Positions 1 to 9,114 of a DNA stretch of 25,122 nucleotides are shown here, in pieces. This DNA is from Zygnema cylindricum (taxonomy: Eukaryota > Streptophyta > Zygnematophyceae > Zygnematales > Zygnemataceae): contig JBBHKE010001998.1 of assembly GCA_037447655.1 (NCBI GenBank), forward strand, positions 1 to 25,122, read 5' to 3'. How positions within the stretch are numbered: the stretch's first letter is position 1; the number at the start of each line of letters is the position of its first letter. The notes under the pieces were generated by a model, which had not been told where the DNA came from, made no database searches, and was given only the letters and a program-made list of their open reading frames with translations. Position numbers and translations under genes: made by a program.

Positions 1-702
1 AGTCTGTTACGATATATTGGGTTTGATGTGGATTTAAACTATTGTATGGTACTTAAACCGATTTACTAAAATATGTACGTAGGAACATGAAACTAGATAA
101 AGTTTAGTGCGGACGTCATTTTGCACGAAAGAAATGAATCAAACATTTGTTTCAACGGCTGACATTTAATGTTGGATTTAATCCGACGGCAGACATCACT
201 GCCGAGATCGTGGAATGGTCACTTCTGGCGTTTATGGACGTGGCATGACTTAGTGCCACGTGGAGGGATAAAATTTGGTCACAAGAATTCCGGGGAACAT
301 ACAGACGAGTGGAAGGGTGACACGCGTCCCCTCAGTAAACATGCCGTACAGAAAGAACATCCGCAGTAGTACCTTTCTGTACTTTACAGTCATATGATTT
401 GTTCGTACTTCAGTAGATAGGGGTTGTGAGAGGGGTTTAGGACTTAGGAAAATCTGGTCGGTAGTCACCTCTCTGTAAGAGAGCTTTGTATAATTTTTGC
501 TGGCTTATAAGTTATCAACTGGTTGGCCGTTTTCAGTGATTTTTTTTGCTACCGACTCATGAGAGTCTAGACTGCACAAAGGTGCATTGTGACTATCAAT
601 GTGCCTTTTTGGGTAGTAATGGTTGTGGCTTGAAGTGGGTTAGTTAAAAACTATGTAGAGGCTTTCTGAATTCTATAGTCTAATGGAGGACACATAATCG
701 CA
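1..702 (+). repeat. Copia LTR, 3' part (solo or 3' LTR)
   Basis: This stretch aligns by eye with the minus-strand solo LTR at 18433-19431 and with the LTRs at 1325-2201 and 22310-22949. The upstream part is cut by the window edge. It carries a perfect G-box CCACGTGG (256-263), an inverted repeat (346-355 with 373-382) and a TATA-like TATAATTT near 489. It ends ATGGAGGACACATAATCGCA at 702, the LTR-end signature of the family, here with a TAA stop in the gag leader frame. No PBS or gag follows, so it is a solo LTR or the 3' LTR of an element left of the window. Confidence 0.8.
346..382 (+). promoter_or_regulatory. U3 inverted repeat GTACAGAAAG / CTTTCTGTAC
   Basis: Perfect 10-bp arms at 346-355 and 373-382 with a 17-bp loop. 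It lies about 80 bp downstream of the G-box and about 105 bp upstream of the TATA-like box. The same position in other LTR copies holds a diverged but still self-complementary repeat, so this is probably a constrained U3 element; its function is unknown. Confidence 0.6.
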
Positions 703-1324
703 CTCTCTCCCTTCCATGTGGATTTCCTCCCCTAGGGCCTGAATGAGAACTTCTTGGGTAAAGTATGGGATGAGGCCAGAGTTTTTACGTGAGTTAGGGC
801 GTATGGCATGAGGTGTTGTACTATCATGACCGCTTGTTTAAAGAAAGGAGGTTGAGCATCCGACGATGAAATGGTGGGACCTAGTTCCTCCGATTTGTCC
901 GGACCCCCCCCCCTTGCTTCCTCACTTTTTGCGTAAGAATCCGCTGTGGGAGTGGTCATTGAGTAGGTTTAAGTCTGAAGCGGATGTCACAACTCAAAAT
1001 TACAACTCGGAGTGTGAAGGATAACAGGCCAATTACTTTTTGGTTATGATTTTTTTGTTCTATTTTCTGTTTGTCTTTCCTTTGCTCCGAAGTGGAATAA
1101 CGAAGTTGTCGGCGGCTGTCTCCTATTCCCACATTCCAAGTTCCGAACAAAAATGTGCGTACGTGGTGTGCTTTTGGAGGTTCCAAATCCCAACCCATAA
1201 CATCATCATCATCTACTCCCGCCGCGGTTTGTTCGAGCTCCGCTAGCTTCTGTAATAACTAATATTTTTGTCTTTGGAGTTTTTGGGTAGCCGTCAGAGC
1301 AGGAGCCCAAAAGATGATCATAAA
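703..1324 (-). pseudogene. Unrecognised minus-strand coding remnant between two LTRs
   Basis: This block matches neither the LTRs nor copia internal sequence. On the minus strand an open stretch begins near 1250 and runs to 956. Its N-terminal part is acidic (a leucine/glutamate-rich segment, then four consecutive Asp from a GAT run near 1201-1212) and is followed by WDLEPPKAHH. A second minus frame is open over 732-959, with a Lys/Glu-rich start. A run of ten C at 904-913 falls inside. I do not recognise the protein. It may be a decayed host or transposon gene into which element A inserted, or chance open frames; the 62 bases next to 1325 resemble nothing else here. Confidence 0.3.
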
Positions 1325-2201
1325 AGACAGAGAGTGTAGTGGAGCCATGGCTGCCTCTGCTCCATATGTAGGACTATAGAGTGACATAAGTCACTTGCAA
1401 GAGGTTGAGTCCGGCAGGACTCAAACCTCCAACCGGCAGAGCAAGGCGTAGCCGTTAGTTCTAACCGGTCTGTCGAAGGAGTTTGTTACAATACATAAGG
1501 TGTGATAATAACTTAAACTATGATATAATCTTTAAACCGATTAACAGAATTACGAATGAAAGGACATAGAAGTAGTTAATATTTAGTGCGAACATGATCC
1601 CGCACGAAACAAATGAATCGGACATTTGTTTCGACGGCTAACATTTAATGTCGATGTTTGATCCAACAACACATATCGCCACCGAGATCCCGGAATGGTC
1701 ACTTTGACCTTTTTGGACGAGGCATCACCTAGCGCTACGTGGAGAGATAATATTTGGTTGCGAGAAAAAACTAGAGAACATCAGGACGAGTAAAATGTGG
1801 ACAAGCGTCCACTTAATGGCCTTGTTATACACAGGCCGTACAAAAAGGACGTCGGCCATAGTACCTTTCTCTACTATACAGTTATTTGATTGGGTCGTAC
1901 TGTAGTGGATAGAGGTTGTGCGAGGGAAGTAGGAATTAGCATATTTTTAGAAGACAGTCACCTCTCTCTTTGAAAGTTTGTAAAAATTGGCATCTTTGCC
2001 ACCTCATAACTTATGGGATGGTTGGCCGTTTTCAGTGAATTTTTTTGCTACGCACTCACCGTAGTCTAGACTATAGAAGGGTACATTTCGATTGTCAACT
2101 TGTCTGCTAAGGTAGGGGTGGTTGTGGCTGAAAGTGGGTTAGTTAAAAACTACCTAGAGGCTTCTTGAATTTTGTAGTCCAATAGATGACAGAGAATTGC
2201 A
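1325..2201 (+). repeat. 5' LTR of copia element A (5' truncated)
   Basis: Homology to the other family LTRs begins near 1325-1330 (gtagtggagccatggctgcc, shared with 22310-22949) and ends with ATTGCA at 2201. The first roughly 120 bp expected from the solo LTR are missing. It contains a perfect 11-bp inverted repeat CGAAACAAATG / CATTTGTTTCG (1605-1615 and 1623-1633) and a decayed G-box (CTACGTGG near 1735). The gag start codon is mutated: ATAGATGAC stands where other copies read ATGGAGGAC. Confidence 0.8.
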
Positions 2202-3119
2202 GGTTATAGGCCCACCTTCTAGGGTGCCCTCCTTAAACGGATCTAGGTTCATCTATTGGGAAGCCATGATGACATGGGCTTTGTGCTAAAAATGATACTG
2301 GGGAATTGTCAGTAGATAAGTGAAATGTCTACCTCTGGGAACTCCACCAGGGTTTGGTGGAATAAAGTTTTATGCAACAGTATTTGCTGCAGTAGAGAAG
2401 GCATATGATAGAGACATCACTGTGTCTGAAAAGGGGAAAGAGAAGGAGACGCCTCTCACTCCTATTGCTCCTATTACCACGACACCCGGAGCTGCGACAG
2501 TGAAGACGCGGAGAACGATACCATAACGTGGGAAGACATCAACATGGTTGCCAAATACTTCATTCTTAGACACCTCACTCAGGCTTTGGCAATCCCCCAC
2601 CTTCACATTTAGAAGGCCGAGGAGTTGTGGGTGAGTCTGGGTGAAATCTATAGAGCTGGCACTATTCGGAAGCTCCAGATGGCTGAACAAAAGTTAGGGA
2701 ATTATACTTACAAAGCGCGAAAGATGTTAGACTACTATAATGATCTCTCTTGTTTGTATATAGAGATGGAGAGTTTGGGGTGGACACGTACACTAAAGAT
2801 GAAAGTTAACACTCTCATCATTAAGTTACCCGACAAGTATGAAAACATAGTGTACCGAGTACAGGAAATGACTAACACTTCATGGAAGTGGAACATAATG
2901 GTCCAGATAATACTTGTGCATGAGAACACAATGGAGATTAGGAGAGGGGGAAAGAGCATCCAAGCTCTAACTACAAGAGCAAACCGGTGGGGTAAGGATT
3001 CGAAGAAATCGTACAAAGGAGAGAGAGACCAGTTTGGAGGACCGAGGCCCCCAAAGGGTCTTTGTCATTTTTGCAAAATGCAGGGACACTTCATAGCGAA
3101 TTGTGTCAAGCTATCATAG
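2182..3119 (+). pseudogene. gag: Copia A gag (nucleocapsid) pseudogene
   Basis: This is the structural Gag that would package element RNA. The N-terminal motif (GPPSRVP, then FIYWEA) matches elements B and C but is broken by stops near 2288-2295 and by frameshifts. The best open stretch is 2625-3119: a Gag core (LWVSL-type motif, LIIKLPDKYENIV, VHENTMEIRRGGKS), a basic linker, and one CCHC zinc knuckle CHFCKMQGHFIANC at 3063-3104. The TAG at 3117-3119 stands where C has GAG, so gag probably once ran into pol as one frame. The ATG in the LTR is lost (ATA). Confidence 0.8.
2202..2216 (+). other. Primer-binding site of copia A (half-tRNA iMet type)
   Basis: GGTTATAGGCCCACC follows the LTR end directly. 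It differs by one base (G to A) from the GGTTATGGGCCCACC seen in elements B and C, which is complementary to the anticodon arm of initiator tRNA-Met rather than to its 3' CCA end. Confidence 0.75.
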
Positions 3120-5111
3120 CTGCAGCTCTAAGAGAACCGTGGAGGGGGTTCTTTCGAAGGGAAGAAAAAGGCACTTGTGATCACAAAAGTGAAAGTAGAG
3201 ACCGAGGACGAGTCCTTTGAGGAGGAGGATGGGGAGCTTCTTCTTGACGAGAGTGTGGAGGAGAAGGAGATCCCTCAGAAATAGAAGTGTGCTCTCGGAG
3301 CGATTCGGGAAGCTCCACAGGAAGGATGGATCATCGACTCATGTGCATCCATGCATATGTGTCGCGATAAGCACCTCTTTACTAAGCTAAGAAAGATCCC
3401 TACTGTAGAGATAGAGTATGGGGATGGGAGAGTGGTTACTACAGATCTAGTGGGGTCGGTAGATATGAAAGTCTTAGTGGAGGGTAAGACTTCTATAGTC
3501 ACCTTCTCAGATATACTCTACATTCCTCAGCTGAGTAAAAATATTGTCTCTACGTCTGTGTTAGATGACAAAGAGTTTGATACTTTCATGAGAAAGGGAG
3601 TCTTTACAGCTAAAGTATGGGGATGGAGTCTACTTCACGGCAGATAAGGGTAGCAAAGGAATGTTTAGGCTTAACCTGAGTAATGAAAAGAAGAATGCTT
3701 ACTATGTTGGTGTTCCAAAGTTGATGATTTCCCATCACCGGTTGGGGCATGTGCATTTTGATAGGTTGAGGGAAATAAAGAAGCTTGTTGTAGTAGAAAG
3801 CATTCACTTTGGGGATAATGAAATGGTGGATGATTGTAGTGGCTGTGCTCAAGGTAAGGCTCACAGACTTCCCTTTCCCAAAGTTGCCACATATAGAGGT
3901 GAGAAAGTGTTAGATTTGGTCCACACAGATATTTGGGGACCTGCAAAAGTACCTTCGGTTGGAGGAAAGAGGTTTATGATGACAATAACTGATGATTGGT
4001 CTAGATACTCTAGAGTCTACTTTCTGAAAAATAAGTCTGAAGCATCCACTTACTTCAAAGAATATAAAGCTTAGAGTAAGAAGTTGCATGAAACCCCTAT
4101 TAAGAGGATAAGGAGTGATAATGGGGGGGAATATACCTCTAACCAGTTTGAGGAATATCTGAGAGATGAGGGAGTGCAACACTAGAAAACTGTACCATAT
4201 AACCCAGAACAAAATGGGGTAGCTGAGAGGTTGAACCGAACACGAGGAGATAGTGTATGCAGTATGTTGGCCGACAAGAAAATAAGAAAGAGATTTTCGG
4301 GCAGAAGCCATGAAGTGTGCCAACTACATTAAGAATAAAGTCGTTACCTCAGCCGTAAAAGGAATGACACCTTATGAGAGATATGTTTGAAGGAAACTTG
4401 ATATCTCTCACCTTAAAGTATTCGGTAGCCAAGTTTACAGTCTTGACACGAATAGCAAAAACAAGAAACTAGATGCTAAGGGAATACCTGGATACTTTGT
4501 AGGATATGATGAGGATGTCAAGGGATATAGTGTGTATGACTTAGCAAAGAAAGATATCATTCTGGTCAAACACCTAGTTGTCATGGATAAAGGGAAGTCA
4601 TTTGACCCCTTCAAATATACAAAGAATATAAGAATTAGATTTGAGTCCAAAAGTGAGGAGAGAACGCGGTCGTTCTCGAAACGGACATGACTGAAATAGT
4701 GATTGCAAATTCAAAGAAGATCCAAGATACAGGAGAATCAACGGAAACCTCACATATTCCTATGGACTTTGAGGAGACAGAAGAGGAGGAACCACAACTG
4801 GCTTCCATGGATATGGGAGCCGATGAGACAGTAAGGAGAAATCTAAGACTTCCCTCCATTCCAACTTCAGAGTTTGAATGAGGGAGAAGGAGCAGCAAAA
4901 TGATACAAGAAAAATAGGTCGCTCATAAAGTAATTAAGCTATCTCTCACAGATGAGCCTCAATCTTACTTGGAGGCAGTGAACAGTCCGGAGAGAGACAT
5001 ATGGATTAGAGATAGAAATGATCAGATGGCCTCCATCATGGACGCAAATATTTAAGAACTAGCGGACTATCCTCCGGACATAAACCATATTGGCTGTAAA
5101 TCGGTGTTTAA
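3120..5111 (+). pseudogene. pol: Copia A pol, 5' part: protease, integrase, start of RT
   Basis: The order is an acidic linker, then aspartic protease with IIDSCASMHMC at 3330-3362, where the catalytic DSG glycine is Cys, so the enzyme would be dead. GAG-pre-integrase and the HHCC zinc site (HHRLGHVHF ... DCSGCAQGKAH) span 3661-3870. The integrase core has HTDIWGP (about 3922), TDDWSRY (about 3990) and SDNGGEY (about 4114). A stop falls at 4072-4074, with frameshifts after 4290 and near 4660. An acidic region (4687-4880) and the N-terminal RT block follow, ending at the hAT target site. The integrase DDE residues remain although the frame is broken. Confidence 0.85.
5104..5111. repeat. hAT target site duplication, left copy
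   Basis: GTGTTTAA lies immediately before the TIR and is repeated exactly at 19938-19945. Eight bases is the hAT duplication length. Confidence 0.9.
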
Positions 5112-5303
5112 TAGTGTTGGGTATCGAGGACCATTTGCCGATATTCGATATATATATCGAATTTCAAATACCCGATAATCGATATATTGCTTCAATATAT
5201 CAAATAGCAAAATATCGGGATATATTGCCAATATATATCGTATCGCAAATATATATCGAGGTTTTTTTTTTTTTTCAATGAATATTTTCACCGGTCTCCA
5301 AAG
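5112..5303. repeat. hAT left arm, AT-rich with CGATAT motifs
   Basis: After the TIR this arm holds many overlapping TATCGA/CGATAT motifs and short palindromes, then a run of 14 T at 5262-5275. Such subterminal motif arrays are where hAT transposases often bind; that role is inferred. The arm ends at the gypsy LTR. Confidence 0.7.
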
Positions 5304-5306
5304 CCA

Positions 5307-6278
5307 CGTGCCAGGATCTCCTACCTCTCAGAAAATCCCATTACCACAAACAATCCCAACCACACATTCCACACATTGGAAAATACACATCCACATTGGA
5401 CCACACTCACCTAAGGATAAACTTTAAATTAGAAGAAGCTTCTGTCCACATAACATTAGCTTGGTCTCTTGCCCTTGTGGCTCAATCCTTCTTATTAAAG
5501 TGTTTTCCACTACTCTCCACTCTTTATAATTGTATCTCTTAACTACTAAAACACTATTTAGTTAGTAAGAGATTTCCATGCAAAAATGCCTTTTCTCTAA
5601 TTTGGTATTAATCGCTCAAAACCAAGATCAACCAGAATTTCCACAAACTTTTCCGAAGGAAAAGATGTTTACTCTCCTCTTACAATTCACTATTTATCCA
5701 TCATCGCCCTGGAATAGCTAGGCCAGAGTGAGCGCTCCGTTTTAACAGGCTTTTACCTGGGTCAATCATTGATCAGCTATGACTCAGACTGACCAATGCA
5801 AAAACGTGCGAAATCTCTTCCTAACTATCTAGCACTTTACTAACCAATCAAACGTTACGTTTCACTACGTAACATTTACGTGCAAAAGTGCGCGCCAAAT
5901 GAAACGCGACTTCGCACGATCGTGCGTAACAAATTTCGCACGCGAAACTTCCTACGAAATTCCCTTAAGTGAAAGTGACGTTTCGTACGAAAATTTGTAC
6001 GAAACGAACCACCGTTTATACTAAACGTTTCATTAGAACTTTATGAAACGTACACGCGTAATTTCGGTACTAATTTGACCCTTAACCCGTTTCAATGATA
6101 CCCACTTGTTATTTAGACCCCACGCTGTCACCTAAATACACCCATCGCTATAACTTTTAAAATATAACTGCAAATAGGGTGATTCTTTCGCGAACGTCTA
6201 CCAAATTTAGTACTCTATTATCATAACACCTAAATACCCCTTTATAAACAAGCTCGATCCGCTATTAATGATACATCA
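5307..6278 (-). repeat. Gypsy 3' LTR (left copy)
   Basis: Pairs with 17368-18339. In element orientation it starts TGATGTATCATTAATAGC next to the polypurine tract (6278) and ends GATCCTGGCA (5309) or slightly further left. A stretch at about 5845-6060 is dense in ACGAAAC/GTTTCGT motifs and includes perfect palindromes TTTCGTACGAAA (5981-5992) and CGCACGATCGTGCG near 5913-5926, probably U3. Confidence 0.82.
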
Positions 6279-6288
6279 TCCCCTCCTT
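6279..6288 (-). other. Gypsy polypurine tract
   Basis: AAGGAGGGGA on the minus strand lies directly before the 3' LTR start TGATG, the expected place for the plus-strand DNA primer. Confidence 0.8.
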
Positions 6289-6324
6289 ATTTTTAACTCA
6301 CCTTAGTTAAAAAACCTTTAATTC

Positions 6325-7330
6325 TCAAGATGGGACTTCTATATTATTATCCCTCCCCTCATCCTCAGGCCTTCCTAGATAATGCACTTGCCAGAATACA
6401 ATATCGCCGACCTTGAACCGTTGACCAACCCAATCTATTACCCATCTATGGACTTCAGATTCTATAATTATTGAGGGATCCAATTCCAATTCTCCTTTAG
6501 TTGGTCGAAGATTCGCTGGTTTCAATTGGCTCATGTGTATCACTCATTTTCAAACCAGAGCCTAAATTTTGTTGTAAATCTTTCCAAAAAGCAGACGTAA
6601 AATTAGAATCTCTATCACTGACTATAGATAGAGGGACTCCATGATGTCCGACCACGTTGTCAAAATATAACTTTGCAATATCTACAACTGAATGAGTGGT
6701 TTTGCAAGGGATAAAGATTGCCATTTTACTGAACCTATCGACTATGACCATGATAATGTCATTGTTTTAGATGTAGCAGGCAACCTGTTAATAAAATCCA
6801 TAATGACAAATTCCCACGGTCTTTTGAGATATCCAAATGTTTTAAGAGACCTTTAGATTTTTGGGTACTAGGTTTACTCTGTTGGCAAGGGACATAACTT
6901 TCCACGTGTTTTGACACCTCGTTTGCCATCCCAGGAAAAAAACAATCTACTTTGCAATCGACTAAGAGTTTTATCTTGACATAGATGTCCTAAATGCTCA
7001 TGAGCTTCCTATAATTTTTTTTTTCTTAGGCTCCCACTTCAGGAATGCATAATCTATCCCCAATTTGCAAATACAATAAACCATCCTCTAGTCTAAAGTT
7101 TTTGAGATGCCTCTCATTCAATGGGTAAGAATTCCCTCCCGAAATATTTTTGCAAATCACAGCAAAATAAGGATCTTTATCATAATCATTTCTAACATAT
7201 CTAAAAACAATTCATCCTGAACCATAACATTTATTTCAAAATATTGACTTAAAAGATATGCGACTATATTTTTCTTCCCAAGAATATGTTTGACATTAAA
7301 TTTGAAATATGCTAATTTTTGCATCCACCT
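6325..7330 (-). pseudogene. pol: Gypsy RNase H C-terminus and integrase, decayed
   Basis: Reading leftward on the minus strand from the copia B insertion: the RNase H end (FNVKHILGKKN), a stop-ridden linker, and the integrase zinc site (HEHLGHLCQ ... VPCQQSK, about 7000-6880). The catalytic core follows (VIVDRFSKMAIFIPCKTT, about 6751-6695; SIVSDRDSNFTSAFWK, about 6630-6585). After that the frame jumps directly to the C-terminal part (HMSQLKPANLRP, 6540 on) and a tail with WQVHYLGRPEDE resembling a chromodomain end (to TGA at 6325-6327). The segment holding the catalytic Glu and the GPY/F region is deleted, so the integrase cannot work. Confidence 0.8.
7326..7330. repeat. Target site duplication of copia B, left copy
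   Basis: CACCT before the LTR start TGTAGAAATC is repeated exactly at 13817-13821, after the LTR end GTTGCA. Confidence 0.92.
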
Positions 7331-8387
7331 TGTAGAAATCGATGGTTATTTTATGATTTTGGTCTAAATTGGAATATAGAAAGAAGTCGAGGAAGTCTGC
7401 CTCTAAGTTCTCTCTCCAAACTCCCACACTTTTTGCACTCACTGAGAAGTTGGAGAGGAAGCTAAAGCCATGGCTACCTAGGCTATCCAGAGGTTTACGA
7501 GAAATAGATTAGTTAAATAGGTAGGTTTATTTACTAAAAGGTGTATGTCAGTAATAGGATTTGATCTCGGTACCTGCCGACCGTCGAAACGCCGGTAGCC
7601 GGTAGCCTTAGCTGTTAAGTCTAGAAGCTACGATACACGCTATTGGGTTTGATATTTATTTAAATGTTAACACGTAGGAAAATTCATTTAACGACGGATG
7701 TTTACGTTTACATAGATCCCTTTATGTAAAACATATGGATTTCGGTATGGAGAAGTAACAAGTACCACGCATTTTGATTCTTTTATGAAATAAATACCGC
7801 ACAAGCATTTATGACGGCTACGATTGAAATTTGCATTCAATCGGACGGTCGAAAAGAAAGCCGAGATCGCGGACGAGATTCTCGGCGGTTTGTGGTCATC
7901 ACCACATTGGATGACACGTGGCAAAATTACGTTGGATCGCGGCATCTCCGCGAATTACGGGACCGAATCCGGATATGACATGTGTCGACATTTAGGCCAT
8001 GTCGTACAAATTCCGTACATAAAGTACACCGACAGCTGTACTTTTATGTACGGCAGTGTAATATGATTGGTGTCGTTCACCAGTAGATAGAGTTTGTGAG
8101 AGAGATAAGACTTAGAAAAATTGGCAGATAGGACCCTCTCTCCTAGAGAGCTTTTGTACAAAAGGTCAAATATGACCCTCTATAACTTAGTGCTCAAGGG
8201 AGCAAATTCAGAGATTCTTTTTACTATCGACTCAAGGGAGTCTTGCATTCACAACGGTGAAGGTGGGCAGAGATTTTATTTGCCAAGGTGGCTGTTATTC
8301 GTGCTAAAAGACAAAGGGGACAGGGTTATCCTAGAGGTTTCGTGTGAGCTGCTTACTCTGAGGTCTTATGGAGGTCTCAGAGTTGCA
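7331..8387 (+). repeat. 5' LTR of copia B
   Basis: TGTAGAAATC ... GAGTTGCA, matching 12758-13816. U3 carries an ABRE/G-box core ACACGTGGC (7914-7922) and an imperfect inverted repeat (8015-8027 with 8038-8051). A decayed TATA (TACAAAAG, 8157-8164) stands where the LTR at 23869-24875 has TATAAAAG. The last 20 bases, ATGGAGGTCTCAGAGTTGCA (8368-8387), hold the in-frame gag ATG. Confidence 0.92.
8015..8051 (+). promoter_or_regulatory. U3 inverted repeat GTACATAAAGTAC / GTACTTTTATGTAC
   Basis: Arms at 8015-8027 and 8038-8051 pair with a single bulged T. It occupies the same place, between G-box and TATA, as the repeat at 346-382, but with changed bases on both arms. In the 3' LTR of this element (about 13445-13481) the pairing has decayed. 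Confidence 0.6.
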
Positions 8388-9114
8388 GGTTATGGGCCCA
8401 CCATCTAGGGTGCCCATATTCAATGGAGCTGGCTTCATATACTGGGAAAGTATGATGACAGGAGCTCTATGTGAGAAAAGGTTTTGGGGAATAGTGAGTG
8501 GACGGGTGAGGCGTCCATCCAGTCTTAGCATCCCTCAGGGTTTGTAGGAAGCAGATTCACCAAAGATGTAGATCCATCTCCAACGAAGGAGACAAATGAA
8601 GGGGAGGTGGTATACAAAGGAAAGGAGAAAGAGACGATCACACTAATAGCAACCGGTTCGGCATTCATGTCATCTATTCTAAGGAACAAGGAGAATGCTA
8701 TCGATACCTGGGACTACAACAACATGGCGGCAAAGCACTTCATCCTCCGTCATCTTACTCAAGGGCTTGCATCTCATCATTTGCAAGTAGTGAGGGCATC
8801 AGATCTTTGGGTGGCTCTCATTAAAATGTACCGAAGTGGTAATATTCAGCAACAGTAATCGGCTGATCAGAAAATAAACGCATATGTATACAAAGGGGGG
8901 AAGATGTTGGATTTTTGTAATGAACTCGCAACATTTTTCATGGAGCTAGAGAGTGGTGGACAGGTTGAAACTAAAAAGATGAAGTTTAACTGCTTGCTCA
9001 TAAAGTTACCAGATGAGTTCGAGAGCATAGTCAATTGTGTGCTGGGCTTGCCAAACTCAAGGTGGATATGGAATTCAGTCGTACGGATGATTCTCCTTCG
9101 GGAGAACACGATTG
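8368..9114 (+). pseudogene. gag: Copia B gag pseudogene lacking its zinc knuckle
   Basis: Translation would start at the ATG inside the LTR (8368) and run through the PBS (VMGPPSRVPIFNG), then the FIYWES Gag motif. A TAG interrupts near 8545. A different frame carries the core from 8607 (WDYNNMAAKHFILRHLTQ at about 8710) with a TAA at 8856-8858, continuing to 9114 (LLIKLPDEFESIV, LLRENTIV). The basic linker and CCHC knuckle present in A and C are absent: the sequence switches at 9115 to an inverted LTR fragment. Without the knuckle this Gag would not be expected to bind genomic RNA normally. Confidence 0.8.
8388..8403 (+). other. Primer-binding site of copia B, complementary to iMet tRNA anticodon arm
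   Basis: GGTTATGGGCCCACCA follows the LTR end with no spacer. Its complement TGGTGGGCCCATAACC is the anticodon stem-loop of plant initiator tRNA-Met as I recall it, containing the CAT anticodon. Known elements with this design (Drosophila copia, yeast Ty5) prime from a 5' half-tRNA cut in the anticodon loop. The ATG in the PBS (complement of the anticodon) is in frame with gag. Confidence 0.85.

Noticed and set aside
3910-4323. Minus-strand open frame of 137 codons
   Set aside because: Antisense to the integrase core of copia A (HTDIWGP, TDDWSRY on the plus strand).
8388-8403. PBS as a fragment of a real tRNA gene
   Set aside because: Similarity to tRNA-iMet is limited to the anticodon arm and recurs at the same place in three elements; no tRNA body or promoter boxes surround it.
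7824-8408. Plus-strand open frames in the 5' LTR of copia B
   Set aside because: They coincide with U3, R and U5 sequence repeated in the 3' LTR; only the last 20 bases from the ATG at 8368 are plausibly coding.
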